From Spirometra erinaceieuropaei (lineage: Eukaryota > Platyhelminthes > Cestoda > Diphyllobothriidea > Diphyllobothriidae), in assembly GCA_902702965.1 (NCBI GenBank), contig CACRXP010000182.1, positions 607,501 through 671,500 on the forward strand: a DNA stretch of 64,000 bases. The letters run 5' to 3'. The notes below the pieces were generated by a model. The model was not told the origin of the DNA. It worked only from the letters and a program-made list of their open reading frames with translations, and made no database searches. Below are positions 10,801 to 23,739 of the stretch, in pieces. Made by a program: the position numbers and the translations under genes. How positions within the stretch are numbered: position 1 is the first letter of the stretch; each line of letters opens with the position of its first letter.

Positions 10801-13149
10801 TTTAGGTGTAAAACGTTTCCGTAAACCTTGTAAATTACTATATATGATGCTGGCTGTTTATAACCGCATATATCATCTTGACTGTACATCAGAAATGCAT
10901 TAAAAGTCAGGGGTTGTTTTCTCTGTTGATAGAAAGTTTCCCGAGCCACTATATGGTCGTCGCTCCGCGTTCATAACTGAACACAAACCTTTGCTTACAG
11001 TTCTTTTTTCCAAGAAGAGGACTTAGTCGACTCACCCGGGCGGCTACATCGACGTGCAATCCTCATTCTTGGTCGCGATTTTAGCATTCGTTACTGCCGC
11101 ACTACCCACGTTGACCAGACTGACACTCACTCTCATCTACTCTAGATCAGCAGAAACCTTAAGACGACGTCACGTCTGCTACTATTTCTTTTGCGAGAAG
11201 TGTCACGATGTACACGCGTACCTTAAACACCGTCTGATGCGTCACCGAACGCGGTCCTTGTTCTCCGCCAAACCATCATCTGTGTGCAGACCTGCTGACC
11301 GAACATTATCATCACTGTCGAACATATTTAACTATTTCTGCGCGGCGTGTCGCAATCCGTAGTCGGTGCTTGCTTCGTGTTTGCGGTTCCGCTTGGGAAT
11401 TTCATCTTCCTTTTAACAATCTGTGCTCCGCCAAGTCTATTCAGCCCATCCTGGAACTTGACGAATGCAGTCATTTGCTCACGGTATTGCCTACTGGCCA
11501 GGTATTGGTGATGAGCTCAACGATCTGGTTTGATGCTGTTCCGAATGTCAGCTGCCGAGATGCCTCCTCATCAGCTGCCTGTATCTAAGCATCCGCCTGT
11601 AAAAGCCGTAGTCACATTTATTCGGTATTCAGTATATATGAGGGATACGGGCAGGGCCTTGGATAACCCTATTTACTGATAGACGTTTGAAAAAAACATG
11701 CAGATATTTACATATGGATACCTATGGCCAACCTGACAGGGTATTATGTTTAAGGTTGCTTGGCGCCTAATTTAAGTGGATCGAGATGGTTCTGCTGAAC
11801 ACGACAACCACAATTTCAGCACGGCCTTCTAGCGAAGCACCTTCAGTCAGCACTACCGTCCAGAAGTCTTGGCTTTGTGTAGCTGCTCTTGGTCAACATC
11901 GCCGAAATTCAAGGAGTCCTGCCGCCAAACCTAACGTGCAATACATATGCTCTAATCCAGGCCAACTTCATCCTAACGAACAGACTGGACGTTTGGTCGA
12001 TGCACTTAAGAAGGAAATATCCGACTCCATTTGGCCATGGTATCTATCTAAAACAAACGCTCTAAGTCACATTTTGTGCCGGGAATATTCCTGTCATGAC
12101 CGTCACTGTGTCTCGATAATGTACTCGGGTCCAACATCTACGATGTTCAAATATTGCTTATTTGCCAGGTTTTTGTTTAGCGAAGGTTTTACGCGAGACG
12201 CAAACAGACAGCACATTACTGTCAGGGCATCTAGTAGAAGACGAATCCTTGAATGGGTGAAGCCATTAAAAGCCGATTTTTCCCATTGTAAACCGGTTGG
12301 AGCTCGTCACGACCGACAATTCTACCACACAATAAGGTAATTTGGTTCCAAAGGGCAGCTTAGTACCATATAGAACAGAACTGGTATATTACAGCACATC
12401 CTGGGCACCGTCAGTTTACTTATAACATAGGAAACGACTCTAAGTAAACTCACCCACTCCGGTGGCAAAGTGATTTCATTTACCTTAAATCTAGGCTTAG
12501 TCAAGAGTATGGGATTTAAGAGTTGTTTTTTGAGTAAGAAACTGTCTCAAAAGGCATAATTATGGTGAAAATAAAGAAGCTATACAGTATAAGGATAAAA
12601 TTTTCTTGTTAGTCTTGGGATGCAGAACATTCTGCTCATCATGGAATTTAGAGAAGGCTGATTTCTACCGAGTGTTGAATTGACTGCGAGTAGTAACATT
12701 CGGTTTTAGGTTACTGGCAAAGCATCAGCTGCTTTAATCCGATTGTTTCGTTTATTTGTCTGATCCTGCCGCTTAATTGGAAGTAGTTGCGCTTAAAGCT
12801 AATGTGTACAAATATGGATTAAAAGTGAAAAACTTTCAGTGGTCAGTTTCCACCGAAGTTACCAATTATGAATATTGATTGTATTTAACGACTCGGATTA
12901 CAGCATTGAGCAGCCACCATACAAAGTATGAACATCTGCGATATGTGCACGCGGCAATGATCACGATACCTACTCGGTTATATAGCAACGGTACTTCATG
13001 CATACTCAAAGCCTTATGCACTTATTAGGGTTATATGTAGTTGGTTCTACCAATGAATTTGAGTAAGGATACGAAGCGTCGAACAAATATAATTATCGTT
13101 AATGCTATCGTATGGAGTTGCGTACGGGCAGCTTTCCTAAACAAAGAGG
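10801..13149. other. no recognised gene; contains an unexplained 184-codon frame
   Basis: The longest unexplained plus-strand frame in the window lies at 11786-12340. Its composition is Ser/Arg/His-rich with no motif I can name, and no upstream or downstream exon was evident. A frame at 11054-11362 contains CEKCHDVH, spaced wrongly for a classical C2H2 finger. The rest (12350-13149) is AT-rich with nothing recognised. Confidence 0.4.
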
Positions 13150-15830
13150 AGAAGGATGCATAAATAAATAAATAAAATCATTTAATAAAGACCCACCGGT
13201 GTCACTTCATAACGAGTAAAAATAAGTATCCGATATGAATTTTAGACGAGGTCGAAAGAATCTGTACAATGTGCAATAAATAGTCATTGAATAATTTGCC
13301 CGTTAAAAAATGATGAGCGAGCAGTGAAAAAACTGCATCATAGAATAAACAAAATGATTGGATTAACTCTAAAGGAGAAAGAAGTTGTAGATTATGAAAG
13401 GTTAAAGATGCGGGTCGGACCGGCCTGCGTGTGGCAGTGTGTAACGGATTATAAACGGACATCGTCAGGGCAGAAATAAATGCCAGCTATGAGGGGTAAG
13501 TATGTGGGGCAGACAGGACTAGGCTGCACGTGGTATTACATAAGTGATTAAAAAAGGACATCGTCAGGATAGAATTGATACGCCGAATGATACTATTCGC
13601 GTCAAGGTGGTCAGATGAGAGGAACCCAGACGTGATCCGCCACAGTCCGCTTCGAGCCCAGCCGAGGAGGGGTCAGGGGAGGTACGACCAAACTATTAGT
13701 AGACGGTGAATACAGAGGGTTCCGTCGTGAGCGATGACAGACAGCTTGAGGTCGAAATGAAGGGATGACAATATGAACTGCGAAAGTCTTAGACATGGGG
13801 AGGAGTGGTAGCAATGGATTTAGTAGCCAATTCAAAATAGCCGGTTGTAAAGATATAAGTGAGGGTTTCGACTTGATCTACCACTTAATTCCAGGAGGAC
13901 CCTTCCTAAAGTCAAGGATCTGAGTGTTCGAGAATGAGACAGTCAAAAGTGCCTTTATAATTCCTGGTGTAATTTTTTTTTGCGTGATGTCGACTTGAAT
14001 ACAGATAACTCAGGTGATGGCCTAATTTCTGGCGGAAGATTATTCCAAAGGAATACAAATTTGGAAGCAAAGAATAGGGAGCGTCTAGATGCAGTGCAAA
14101 GAGGCGGTGGAATCACCATGCAGGAGTGGCGCATGTCATAAGACCGATTTCTGGGAGTGAGAGTGTCAATAAGCGGAAGATTGGAGCTAGAGTTAATGCG
14201 AAAAAGGAAACAAAGGCCAGCTTCCAGAATTCTAATCCACAAAAAATTAATATTCACCAGCTAACCTCTCTGAGTATAAGACGTACCGGATGCGACTTGA
14301 GAGAACAGATTCCGGGTGAAAACCCTCTGAACATTTTCGATCCTATAACGGTCACAGGCGTTCATTAAACCAAAGAAAGGGCAGCGGTATTTGAGGACTG
14401 GAAGAACAAACATTTGATAAAGTCTTAGTTTCATTTCCGGAAGGAAAATATTATGCGATATGAATCCACGTATTTGCTCGGCTTTGGCAGAGATTCTATC
14501 TGCACGGGGTGACAAAGCACGTTTATTTGTATAAGAGAAATCTAGATCCTTAATGGTGAAGCATTAGGAGAGTGTTCTATTCTGAAAAGTTATGGGACCA
14601 GGAGGTTTGGCAGGACGAAAAGTCATGAGACTACACTTGGATGATGAATCCTCCATCTGCCATGTTGAACCCCATCTGTTTAAGCGTAGTAAATCAGCAT
14701 TAATTTTTTCAATACAAACGTTTGCGGTGTCCTTAGAATATGAGTAAACACACTCGAGGTCATCGGCATAAACGGAAGTTTACGAATTTCCGAGTTCAGT
14801 CGAAATATCATTGATGTAAAGAAGGAAGAGTAGCGGACCCAGAACCGCGCCTTGAAGTACACCATTCGTGATCGAGTGGGATGTCGAGTAGCTATTACCG
14901 ACCATGACTTTCTAATATCGGTTGGACAGATAGGACCTGATGAAGTCAAGTAGAGGCGGCCGGATGCCGAGAGCTTCCAATTTTACTAAAAGAATTCAAT
15001 GGGGCAACTTGTCAAAGGCTTTGCTAAGATCGAAGTAGATAACTACCACTGACGGCCGCTCATTACGAAGAGAAGTAATAAGATTAAGAGATGCCAAGTG
15101 GCAAGTTTCGCATGATGGTTCAGGTAAAAATCCATGCTGATTAGAGTTCCGAAGTCGATTAACTAGTCAGAAGTCCCGAATTTCATTGAAAATAATCCTT
15201 TCAAGAAGTTTTGCCAGAGACGGTTTTTGTGCACTCCCAGAGAGTTATTAACAGGTCCGGACTTGAAGACAGGAGTGATAGTTGATGTCGTTCGTGTTTC
15301 TTTAAAGAAGTCTATGAAATATAAACCGAGAATTAATGACTGAGCAATATGGGAAGGTCGGACGCTTGTTTAATAATCGAATTGGGAATCCAGTACGTCC
15401 CTGAGCAGTGTCAGTTTTTCAGACGACTTTTGTGCTTAATAGTATCTCAGGAGACATCGATTGTACTCAGTGTCCTTTCTTAAATTGAACGAAAGGAAGG
15501 GACTGCTTCGGACTCAGTATTAAGGGGTTTTGCAGAGTAAGCTCGAAATATCTCTGCCTTATCTTTCTCATCGATGACAGCAGTCGAGAGATGGAAATCA
15601 TTCATCCACCCGCCGGACGACATTCGCACAATATTTACTACCAAGGGACATTTTCAAAGATACCATTGGAAACTGGATATGGAATTTGTAAACCAGTTTG
15701 ACCACGCAGCATTTTTGATTTCACAAAATTTTTATTCAAGTACATTGGGACTGTTGGGACAACAGACCTCTAATCCAAAATTGGTTTCGGGAACTTGTAG
15801 GAATATTATACTCGTTATTAGATGACTGTT
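13150..15830 (-). pseudogene. CR1-type LINE (second subfamily), RT nearly complete
   Basis: Minus-strand blocks in order: STAVIDEKDKAEIFRAY (about 15580), VVVIYFDLSKAFDKLPH (palm entry), LEALGIRPPLLDFIRSYLSN, NGVLQGAVLGPLLFLLYIND, SVYADDLECVYSYSKD with an intact YADD catalytic box (about 14745), KINADLLRLNRW, MKLRLYQMFVLPVLKY, then FVFLWNNLPPEIRP (about 14010). At least three in-frame stops and frame changes break it. The 3' end is marked by a (TTTA)n tail, seen at 13159-13178 as TAAATAAATAAATAAA, the kind of microsatellite tail CR1-like elements have. The upstream endonuclease is not seen. Non-LTR RTs copy element RNA into nicked chromosomal DNA. Confidence 0.85.
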
Positions 15831-18606
15831 TACCCTACCTTGTATGTCCGCAAATTATTCTTGCGAGATATATCCGCATGCACATTGACGAAATTATAGC
15901 CCTTGATAATAAAATAAAAATATTGATTTTGAATATCAAGGTGACCCATTATTTTTCTCACGAGACCCTTAATTTGACTTCACTAAATGAATAGTTGGGT
16001 ACTCCGTTTGAAGCTCTTGTCAAACGTAAACGCATTAGCTGTGTGTTTAAAATAACCACGCCTCAACAGTTCAAGGACAACCTTTGTACATTTTTAAAAA
16101 TGTTTGTGGCGCCTGTTTAAGAAGTTGGAATTTGTGCCGTTCACGTATCAATATACGAAATGAAGTTATTGTAAAATGTCTATAGTTACTGCTGATATGA
16201 GGATTTCTTCAATTGAAAATGTTTAAGTTTCTTCTTTTTGTGCAATTAGTTCGCGCAAATACAATGTTTTTTTAAAATTAAACATGAATTGACATTTGGT
16301 ACCGAGTACTGATGCGTTTAATATTGAACATGATATAACTTCTCGTTTTCAAAATTCCAATTTTCCAAGCTTTTTATATTTAACTTACAAATTTTTTATA
16401 TTTGCTGAGAAAATAGTGAAATAACGCCTTGTAAGGTCTTATTTAATTTACTCAATGTCTCACTTTGTTTATGATCCTGGAATTGGCTGTTTTGACTACA
16501 AATACCTAGAATGTTTTATCGAACAAATTTGACATGCTCACGCAGGTAAAACTATAGACTAAATGGGCTTCGCCTACGCCCTGTTTTAGATGTAGCGTCT
16601 GGTTTATCTCGAATGAGTTAATCCATGGATTTATTGAGTGCACTCATTAAATGTTGAGGCTTTAGTTATTCATCAACACATTTGTCGAGATGAGTAAGCA
16701 ATCTCGATTAACCGTGTTAACCCATTTTAGCTCTGTATTACATCTTATAAATTTGATGTTTTGTAAAGCACTGCAGTGTGTGTTCGGATCTCCTGGGTTG
16801 GATATTAGTTCCCGTCTCTAGTCTGTTTGTCAAGCAATCTATTTAAATTAATGCCCACAACGAGAGAGTAGAAAGAATGTTCCTGGTTTCGCAATGCAGT
16901 TGAAGGTCGGTAGTTGATTATGCACAAGTCTTTGGTAGAACTTTACAAACGCTAATTTTATATCATGTTGGTTTCTTCAGCAGTTTTCAGCTTCCATAGG
17001 ATGGAATTTAATGCCTATTGTTTTGAGGGCAAATGCTATCAACCATTTCTTCGATCATTATTTTTCATAAAATCTATCATACTTTCGATGAAGATCTGCA
17101 TGGTGTATTATGCAAGACTTTTAAAATTGCCGTCTTTCATAAGTAAGGAGAGGGAGGTGTTGTTTTAAGTAGCTCTGATTGCATTACGATCCATCCCTCA
17201 TTATGACATATTGACACCGGGCGTTGACTTGAGTCATTTTCTAAATCAATAATGAACTTAAGCTGTGCATTTGCCTACCATCTCAAAAATCAAGTTTTTA
17301 GTGAACAAAATTGGCTTTTCGGACTAATAGAGCATTCTGGATAAAGTAATAGTTAATTTAAAAAACCTTTCAACACAAACAATTCAAGCATTATGGCATT
17401 TTTGGTTTGACTGGACTTATTTTAATTTCGGTATTTACGAGCACCGTCACTGGGAAGGTCCAGCCAGTCTATGTGTTATAAAGACCCTCTCACGTTCGCA
17501 GTGTAGTACACATTTAGATAGCCCTTACTTAGTCCTATTCGGATGTTTTCCTACTCTTCTAGTGAACCTATAAAACTATGAGCTCGGGCTACACTGATGC
17601 AATTAACCGCCCTCTGCTAGAAAATTTACGGCCACTGTCGTCCCTGTGATCTGGTCCAAGCCTTCTGCAATCGCTATAAGTGTAATTACCAAAACAGCCA
17701 ATCTTGTTTTAAACGAGAAAACATCATGGTGTAAAAGATGCTGATATTAATCTCAGGCAACCTTGCTGTAGGTTTTGTTCTGGCGGGCGACACCCAAACC
17801 TCCGATTGTACCAATTATTGCTCAAAAGGAGCGGCCTGCGTCTCGGTCTGAGACGTCGTCGGGGTTCACACGAAGTACTGCTTTGCGAAACGGCCACATT
17901 ATATGGATAAATGTCCATAATTCGTCTCGTAGTGTAAGGATGATCCGAACGTGCTATAACGCGAACAAACAACTAAACTTGCTTTTGGTGAAGAGATGCT
18001 CATGAAGATATTGTGGTCATTACATTCACGTTTAAAATGAGACAAATATTTTGTCAGAATGTCTGACTTTCTCGGCCTCTCTGTCACCTTGCGATAACCT
18101 CAAATGTATATGGTTGTTATCGCATCTTTTGCATTTTTCTGAGACGCGTTTCCGAAATCCGATTAGAGAAGTTGAGGGTTAAAAAGACGTAAGATGTCCT
18201 CGAAGGATGGCAGTGTCGTGTCTTGCTAGCCATCATGCCGATAATGCGCAACCTGTCTACACTATAACCAGTATGAGGCACCGATCAACTCTATATTCAT
18301 GACGCAGATGTTTCAGACTGACTGAACGGAGTAGTACGTTACAGTGCTGTCTCTTACAAGATCTTGCGGCATACCTCGCTGCACTGTGTGATTCAAGGGC
18401 CTTTGGCAACTAGCATACCTATTTCACGGGTTGGGAGGGGCCTTAGTCTACCTCGACCCACTTAACTGATAGCTGGGAATGGTATTTAGGAATCATCTAA
18501 TTATGCATATTTCACTTAATAGAATGTTAAGGATATTTTGGACTCTGAAGGTTGACTGCTTTGTGAGTTAAACATTTTTGTCCTTTTTGGGAGGCAAAAC
18601 CGGCAA
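15831..18606. other. AT-rich, no gene recognised
   Basis: Both strands are dense in stops. Short frames at 16965-17168 (+) and 17724-17972 (-) have no recognisable motif, and I saw no repeat shared with the rest of the window. Confidence 0.5.
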
Positions 18607-18965
18607 TTACACACTTATTCTTTGTTGTATTTCATTTGTATTATCAAAAATGAATTTCTTATCCGAAATATCCCCGACTTTAGGCTCTTTGCGAAATTCG
18701 TCCTTAAATAGAAGCTTCAGAGCAACACTTTGGCCAATTGGTTCGTCTCGGCCTAAAAATCCGAATAAGAGGAGGCTTTGAATGAGCAAAGCTGCAGTGC
18801 TGATGGCCAACCTGGGGGTTTCATGCACCAATCACCGGTTGGAGAGCTCCTCCTCAGATAAAAGACATGACAAAATGTTCGTCTTAAGGTCTCCCAGAAA
18901 GCAAAAGGTGCAGAAGGATTTCGCTTCCGAGATATCACGAAGTCCGTCTATGATTTCGCCGGTGA
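18607..18965 (-). pseudogene. coding-like segment, possible decayed host exon
   Basis: One minus-strand phase runs about 118 codons with a single TGA. It starts with VTGEIIDGLRDISEAKSF just after a TGCAG acceptor-like word and continues past the stop with RLAISTAALLIQSLLLFGFL and DEFRKEPKVGDISDKKF, finishing at a TAA. The composition, mixed charged and hydrophobic with helix-like spacing, is more protein-like than neighbouring frames. I do not recognise the family. It could be an old exon of a dead gene, an exon with a sequencing error, or chance. The plus strand of the same segment also has open frames and a GTAAGT word at 18967. Confidence 0.25.
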
Positions 18966-20284
18966 CGTAAGTCTGCACGCTTTTTTAAACCTTTTTCCGA
19001 GTAAATCAAGACAAAACAGAAATCAGTGAACAACGAATTATCTGTTGATTATAAATTTTATGACACAATTAACTGTACGCATTTAACTAGATTAATTATT
19101 AAGGCAATACATAACTGTCTAATAATTCTGAGCAGGATTTTATTTGTCTGGCGGTTTCGTATTGCGTCTTCTGCGCCAAAAGCGTGTGCCTTGTAAATAA
19201 AACACTTTTTAGTGGACTGGAAAAGGTGGTTCGAATTCGCGGACTAGGAAGCAATGCACATGCACTCAGATGCTGCGCCTGATTGAGAGGCTTTTGCCTC
19301 TTAGCAGGCTTTCATGACTCTTTATCTATGATCTCGTTGCTAAAACAAACCGTTTCTTTTTTTCTGTTCATGCTGGTAGCCTAAGCAGTGCTTCAATACT
19401 AAAATAAGTGCATTTGCTAGTTGTGCGCCTTATGCAAACCTAGTAGCACCGCGTACAGTAAACTATCCAATTGAAGTGGCATTTAAATGGCTGAGAACCG
19501 TCGTTGTAAGGGCCATTTCATGTCTGCTTGCAGACTTTGTAGGTTGCCTACGCTGGCAAAATAAATTCGGGACCTTTCACTGAAAGTTTATCTTTCATCA
19601 AATCTAGTTTGCGGTGAGTTTCGAGCTTTTAGGTTTATAGATGCATCACCAAGGGCTTTGGGTTGTCTCTGGTTTGTTCTAGTTAATAACGAGGATATTT
19701 TATGAGGCAGATTCTTGACACAGCCCATTTGCTGACAGTGAATTAGCGCAGGGTGAAAGATGACATTTCCCTGTAGAAAGTCTGCTCGAAAATCTTATCT
19801 ATGAAGGCGTAGCTGTGATTACGTGGTCTACGATTTGAATTCGCCCGACTTGTTGTCCTGGACGGGTTACATTTTCCGTGACCTATATTTGCGAATTCCC
19901 CATTTCATATACCTACGGACCGCGCCAATTGTCTCCTTAAAATTCATATTATCACTTCGGTATGGATTTACAACTCACCATTTGTGCTCACCTGGACAAG
20001 AACAAACGGAGACGAAAACTCCCAATCTTCACCTCTGGAAACTGAGGACAAAAAGCACAAATTAACACCTAACTAGCTTAAAAAGACCCGAAATAGATAT
20101 CATTTGGTGTAAATATTAGTCTGGGTAAATCGGTGGATTCAGCAGATTTATTGCACAACAGCGAACCACCGGGCGAACCCAACAAAAGGCACTGAAATAA
20201 TTCTTTTTCCCTCCATACATCAAGACTTAAAGCGTACATACACTGTTCATTTTTAAATACTCTACCTGACAGTTCGACCGTCGT
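18966..20284. other. no gene recognised
   Basis: Short frames only (for example 19823-20065 plus, 20078-20293 minus); no motif or shared repeat seen. Confidence 0.5.
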
Positions 20285-20725
20285 GACCGACAATGTCCAC
20301 CGTGTGCTCTACAGCAGGGTGAGGGCATGTTTATAGTCATAGTCGACTTGCACAGCGTCTATCGCACTCTCCTCTCATCCCCCATCTGTGCACGCTGCCA
20401 AGACATAGTCAAGAAGACCGGAGGCGGGAGAGGGGCGGGTGGCAGGCACGACCGGACCCGCACCTAGGCGTACCACCACACCCCTTACTCCACAACAAAC
20501 ACCTGACCAGGATTTTAATCGACAAAAACAACGGTGGAGGCAGTAGAGATCCCAGTTGGCGCGACGTGAGCCGACAACCGGGCCTGCCATCACATCCCGA
20601 ATATGACCATTAGTTTTGGTGCTCATTCCCGATAACACCTGCTAAAATTCGATTTAGCCCCCGTGTTGGTCCAGCGCATCTACTGCCCGCTTTAAGGACA
20701 CAAAATACCTCACCTAAACGCCGGA
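20285..20725 (+). repeat. dispersed repeat A, longest copy
   Basis: The most complete copy of the family. Blocks in order: GTCCACCGTGTGCTCTACAG, a CTCTCCTCTCATCCCC stretch, CCAAGACATAGTCAAGAAG, CCGGAGGCGGGAGAGG, CCTAGGCGTACCACCAC, CACCTGACCAGGATTTTAA, and near the 3' end GCCCCCGTGTTGGTCCAGCG. A minus-strand frame (20375-20638) covers much of it, but equivalent frames in other copies do not keep the same protein, so I treat it as noncoding. Confidence 0.75.
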
Positions 20726-20922
20726 GTAAAGATGTCCAAGTGTCCACACTTTGCTGTCGCTCAGCTGCAATTTAAGTGGTCGGCTCAGTTACACGTTGAG
20801 GTGAGTGCGCTGTGTACCATGCAAATATCCGCCGTCGTAAATCTGACTGCAGCCAACAATCCGACTTTTGCAATTGGCTCCGGAATTCTACGCCTCACTG
20901 GAGCCCATCATCTGCTTTTTTC

Positions 20923-20928
20923 TGTGTG

Positions 20929-21002
<74 letters not shown>
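20923..21002. repeat. (TG)n microsatellite
   Basis: About 80 bp of TG repeats with one CG interruption. Cys/Val and His/Thr frames through it are artefacts. Confidence 0.97.
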
Positions 21003-21003
<1 letters not shown>

Positions 21004-23295
21004 TAAAGGACTCACCTCGGACAATTTTGTCCACGTTGATAATGGGCGTAACACGGAGGCTAAAAATAGACCCAGCTTCGTAACAATTACGGGACATTAG
21101 TTAGCCTGCTCGTGTGTCAGTCTTGGACGGGAGCTTTGTGCCCACAAGAGGCAAAATGAATTACCGAAGGATGCTGCTTCTCTAGGTGGTGACTACTTTT
21201 AAACAGGCTTTCCTGCGCTGCATCCTGCCAGCCATAGAGCCAATTCTTGCAGTCAGTCTTTCCTGTTTAAATTTCAACTCTCAATGGCTTTTGGATTCCT
21301 ACAGGTGGACGTTACGACGCTAAAGTCATCGGTCATAAGGCAAAATTAGTAAATGCGTCTGATAATCGCCACGGAAGGTTCTTTCACTACGCAAATTCAT
21401 AAACCTCTGAGGACTGCTTCCGTTTGAGAGGAAAATAATAGCTTTTTCCGGCGGAATGATTTTTTATTTATTTGCTTCACTACCATATAAATCACCCGAT
21501 GCAGGGAGTAGTTTATTTCACCGTAGTCAGCAACGAACTGTAAGACTTTACTTTGCTGTCTACTACAACTTCCCTGTGTGGTTGGGTCGTTTACTGATCA
21601 GGTGTCAGAATATTCCCGTCTCATTGTAACTTGGAGCTAATTCCAAAACCCTCATAGTCAGCTGCCTCGGGACCAGCGGTATTGTAGAGTGAATGAAGAT
21701 ATAGACAAAGGGGATTGTTACGACCAATTACGACTGATAAGTCGTCGTCAGCCATCTTTGACTCGAAGTCGGGTTTGGTTATTGCGGACTCTGCGATCAT
21801 TGGTGCTAACGTCTAACGCTCGGAAAGATTAAATGCCATGTGAAATGCTCTCACCGATCCCAGGCCTCAAGTAGCCTTCGACAGCAAGCGTATGGTATGT
21901 AGCCACCCTGAAAAGGGACCGTAGTTAGCCACAACCTTAACATCAACCATGCTCATGCTTTAAATGGCAAGTCACTAACTTTAATTCAGGCCCTAGAACC
22001 CTAACCACAGGCTTAACCCAAATCCAAGCCACAGCCAAAGCCTGACAACCCTAGTCCCAAAAATAACCTAATTCCCAACCCCCAACCCTGAGCCTAAAAC
22101 GGGCAACTTTAATGTCGATACCGCTGTCGGAGATCATAACCTGCCCCCCTTATAACCCCTGTTCCAACCTACTGTCAAGCAAACCGCCATGAAGCACACC
22201 TAACTTAGATAGGAAGGTAGGCTTTTGAGCAACCACCTAGAAGGCTTATATACCCAACCTTTGCCCATCGACCTTCTTATATGCTTAGAGGTGTAGTTGC
22301 ATTCATGTCTACAGGGTGAAGATTGTTATCCGCTCTGAGACCATCTCTGAGAAACGTGATTTTTCTTAAACTCGGTTACCTAAGGCGTGCTGCCATGCGG
22401 TCTGAAGAGTAACTGCCGTAAAAATTTGATAAGCAAAACCTGATCGTTCATCGCTTTCCATGGTGCAGAGGGGTTTTTCGTTGGAAGAAATGCCGACTAA
22501 TCACTCCTTGATTCTGTGCCTTGACGACCCAGACGATTTCAAGTGTGAACTGTCCAGTCCTCAGGGTTGTTCTGTCTTCCCGGTGTTTTCTGTCGTCCGT
22601 TCTTCTCTTTCGTCACAACCTTCCGCTGGTTGGTTCTGCTCGTCTCAGTCTTCGTCGTTTTAAAAGAGGTTTAGATTAACCTCTCCAAAACCGCATTTTC
22701 AAATAGTGTAAATGCGGATTTGGCACTGAGTCCTTTCGGGGAAGTGCGATAAACGGGAGGTTTGGTGACTGGTTTTGATCCGGCTCACGGACAGCGATCA
22801 CGAAGTTCCTTGTCTAATGGAACTGTCGTCTCTGGCTGCGGCATGCATTGCCCATCAAGTCGTGTAAAGTGGGGAGTCCACATCTATCATTCTTCCGAGA
22901 CGCTAAAATACATACCCAAAACCCGCTAATGATCATAGAGTTTGATCATGAACTCGCTAGTACGAAACTGCCCTTGCTGCAGGAGTCGTTGAAGTCGAAT
23001 TTTTCTCTAAGCAACTGACGATATCATGCATAATGTGGGTACGAACGGAAAATGGCATGCCTTTCAATCCCACTGCGCAGATTTCCCTTAAGTTGTCCGG
23101 AGTTTGTACTTAGCCGTCTTCGAAAATTTCCTTTATTCAGATACATTCAACTGACTGCATGCGGTCATACTACAGCCAGATAGTTTAAAATGAGATATTG
23201 GACTGATGCCTTACCGAGGGCGTCTATATGATCTCAGTACAAAGTGTATGAACGCCAGTTTTTCTTTTGTGGTTAGTACTGACACGTTTCTACGC
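21003..23295. other. no gene recognised
   Basis: Anonymous sequence apart from the telomere-like tract at 21985-22110. The frame at 22460-22663 is Ser-rich and unrecognised. Confidence 0.5.
21985..22110 (+). repeat. degenerate telomere-like (CCCTAA) tract
   Basis: Repeated variants of the CCCTAA word with drift (AACCCTAACC, AACCCAAATCC, CAACCCCCAACCCTGAGCC). Similar tracts occur at 29265, 35755, 55640, 61560 and 62155. The unit is too eroded to be a real telomere. Confidence 0.65.
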
Positions 23296-23420
23296 AGTAG
23301 AATCCCATAGGGGCCCGTTGACCAGGATTGGGGGTTGGACATGACTAACTGATGACGGCTAATAAGCCAGAAATGGCAATTCCGGTCTCCCTTATCTTTG
23401 TCGATATCATGTCATAAACA
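23296..23420 (+). repeat. SINE family S1, body fragment
   Basis: Contains GACGGCTAATAAGCCAGAAA and CTCCCTTATCTTTGTCGA, the post-tRNA body of family S1 seen complete at 37.37 and 55.1 kb. The tRNA-like head is lost. It abuts the 3' side of the minus-strand Penelope-like remnant. Confidence 0.65.
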
Positions 23421-23444
23421 TGACATCGGTGGACCAATGGTTTA

Positions 23445-23735
23445 TTTATTCGACTTCTCAAACTCTCACGCGGGCCCATCGTCAAGGAATGGAAAAATTG
23501 TACAACTCATCGCATATTTATCTCACCCCTGTCGGGGATGACCTGCAGCTGCGCTGATGATTTGTTAACGCAGTGCTTGATAAGCGATTGGCAGATCGAT
23601 ATATCGATTGATCGCGTCCCTAGTTGAATGTCACGCCTCCTGAAGCAGGCGCCCAACTCAGTCATCTGATTGCCCCATTATTTTCATGCTCTCGCGAAAT
23701 GTATGCAAATTAATTTTTAGCAAATTTCGACGCCG
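23445..23735 (-). pseudogene. Penelope-like element C-terminal tail with decayed hammerhead
   Basis: The minus strand at about 23640-23565 reads LLQEA*HSTRDAINRYIDLP then IAYQALR, the tail that follows the GIY-YIG endonuclease in PLEs (normally LExWxS...INRHxDLPxAYxALR), with TGA where Trp is expected. Downstream at 23486-23452 is a sequence that aligns with the hammerhead core seen at 26.9 kb but with changes in both conserved boxes (CTTGACGA for CTGATGA, GAGAAGTC for GAAACGTC), followed by AATAAATAAACC as in the copy at 34.2 kb. Confidence 0.7.
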
Positions 23736-23739
23736 GTCC

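Noticed and set aside
11054..11362. Zinc-finger protein from CEKCHDVH
   Set aside because: Cys-His spacing does not fit C2H2 or other common fingers and no second finger follows.
20732..21100. Cys/Val- and His/Thr-repeat frames
   Set aside because: Produced by the TG microsatellite.
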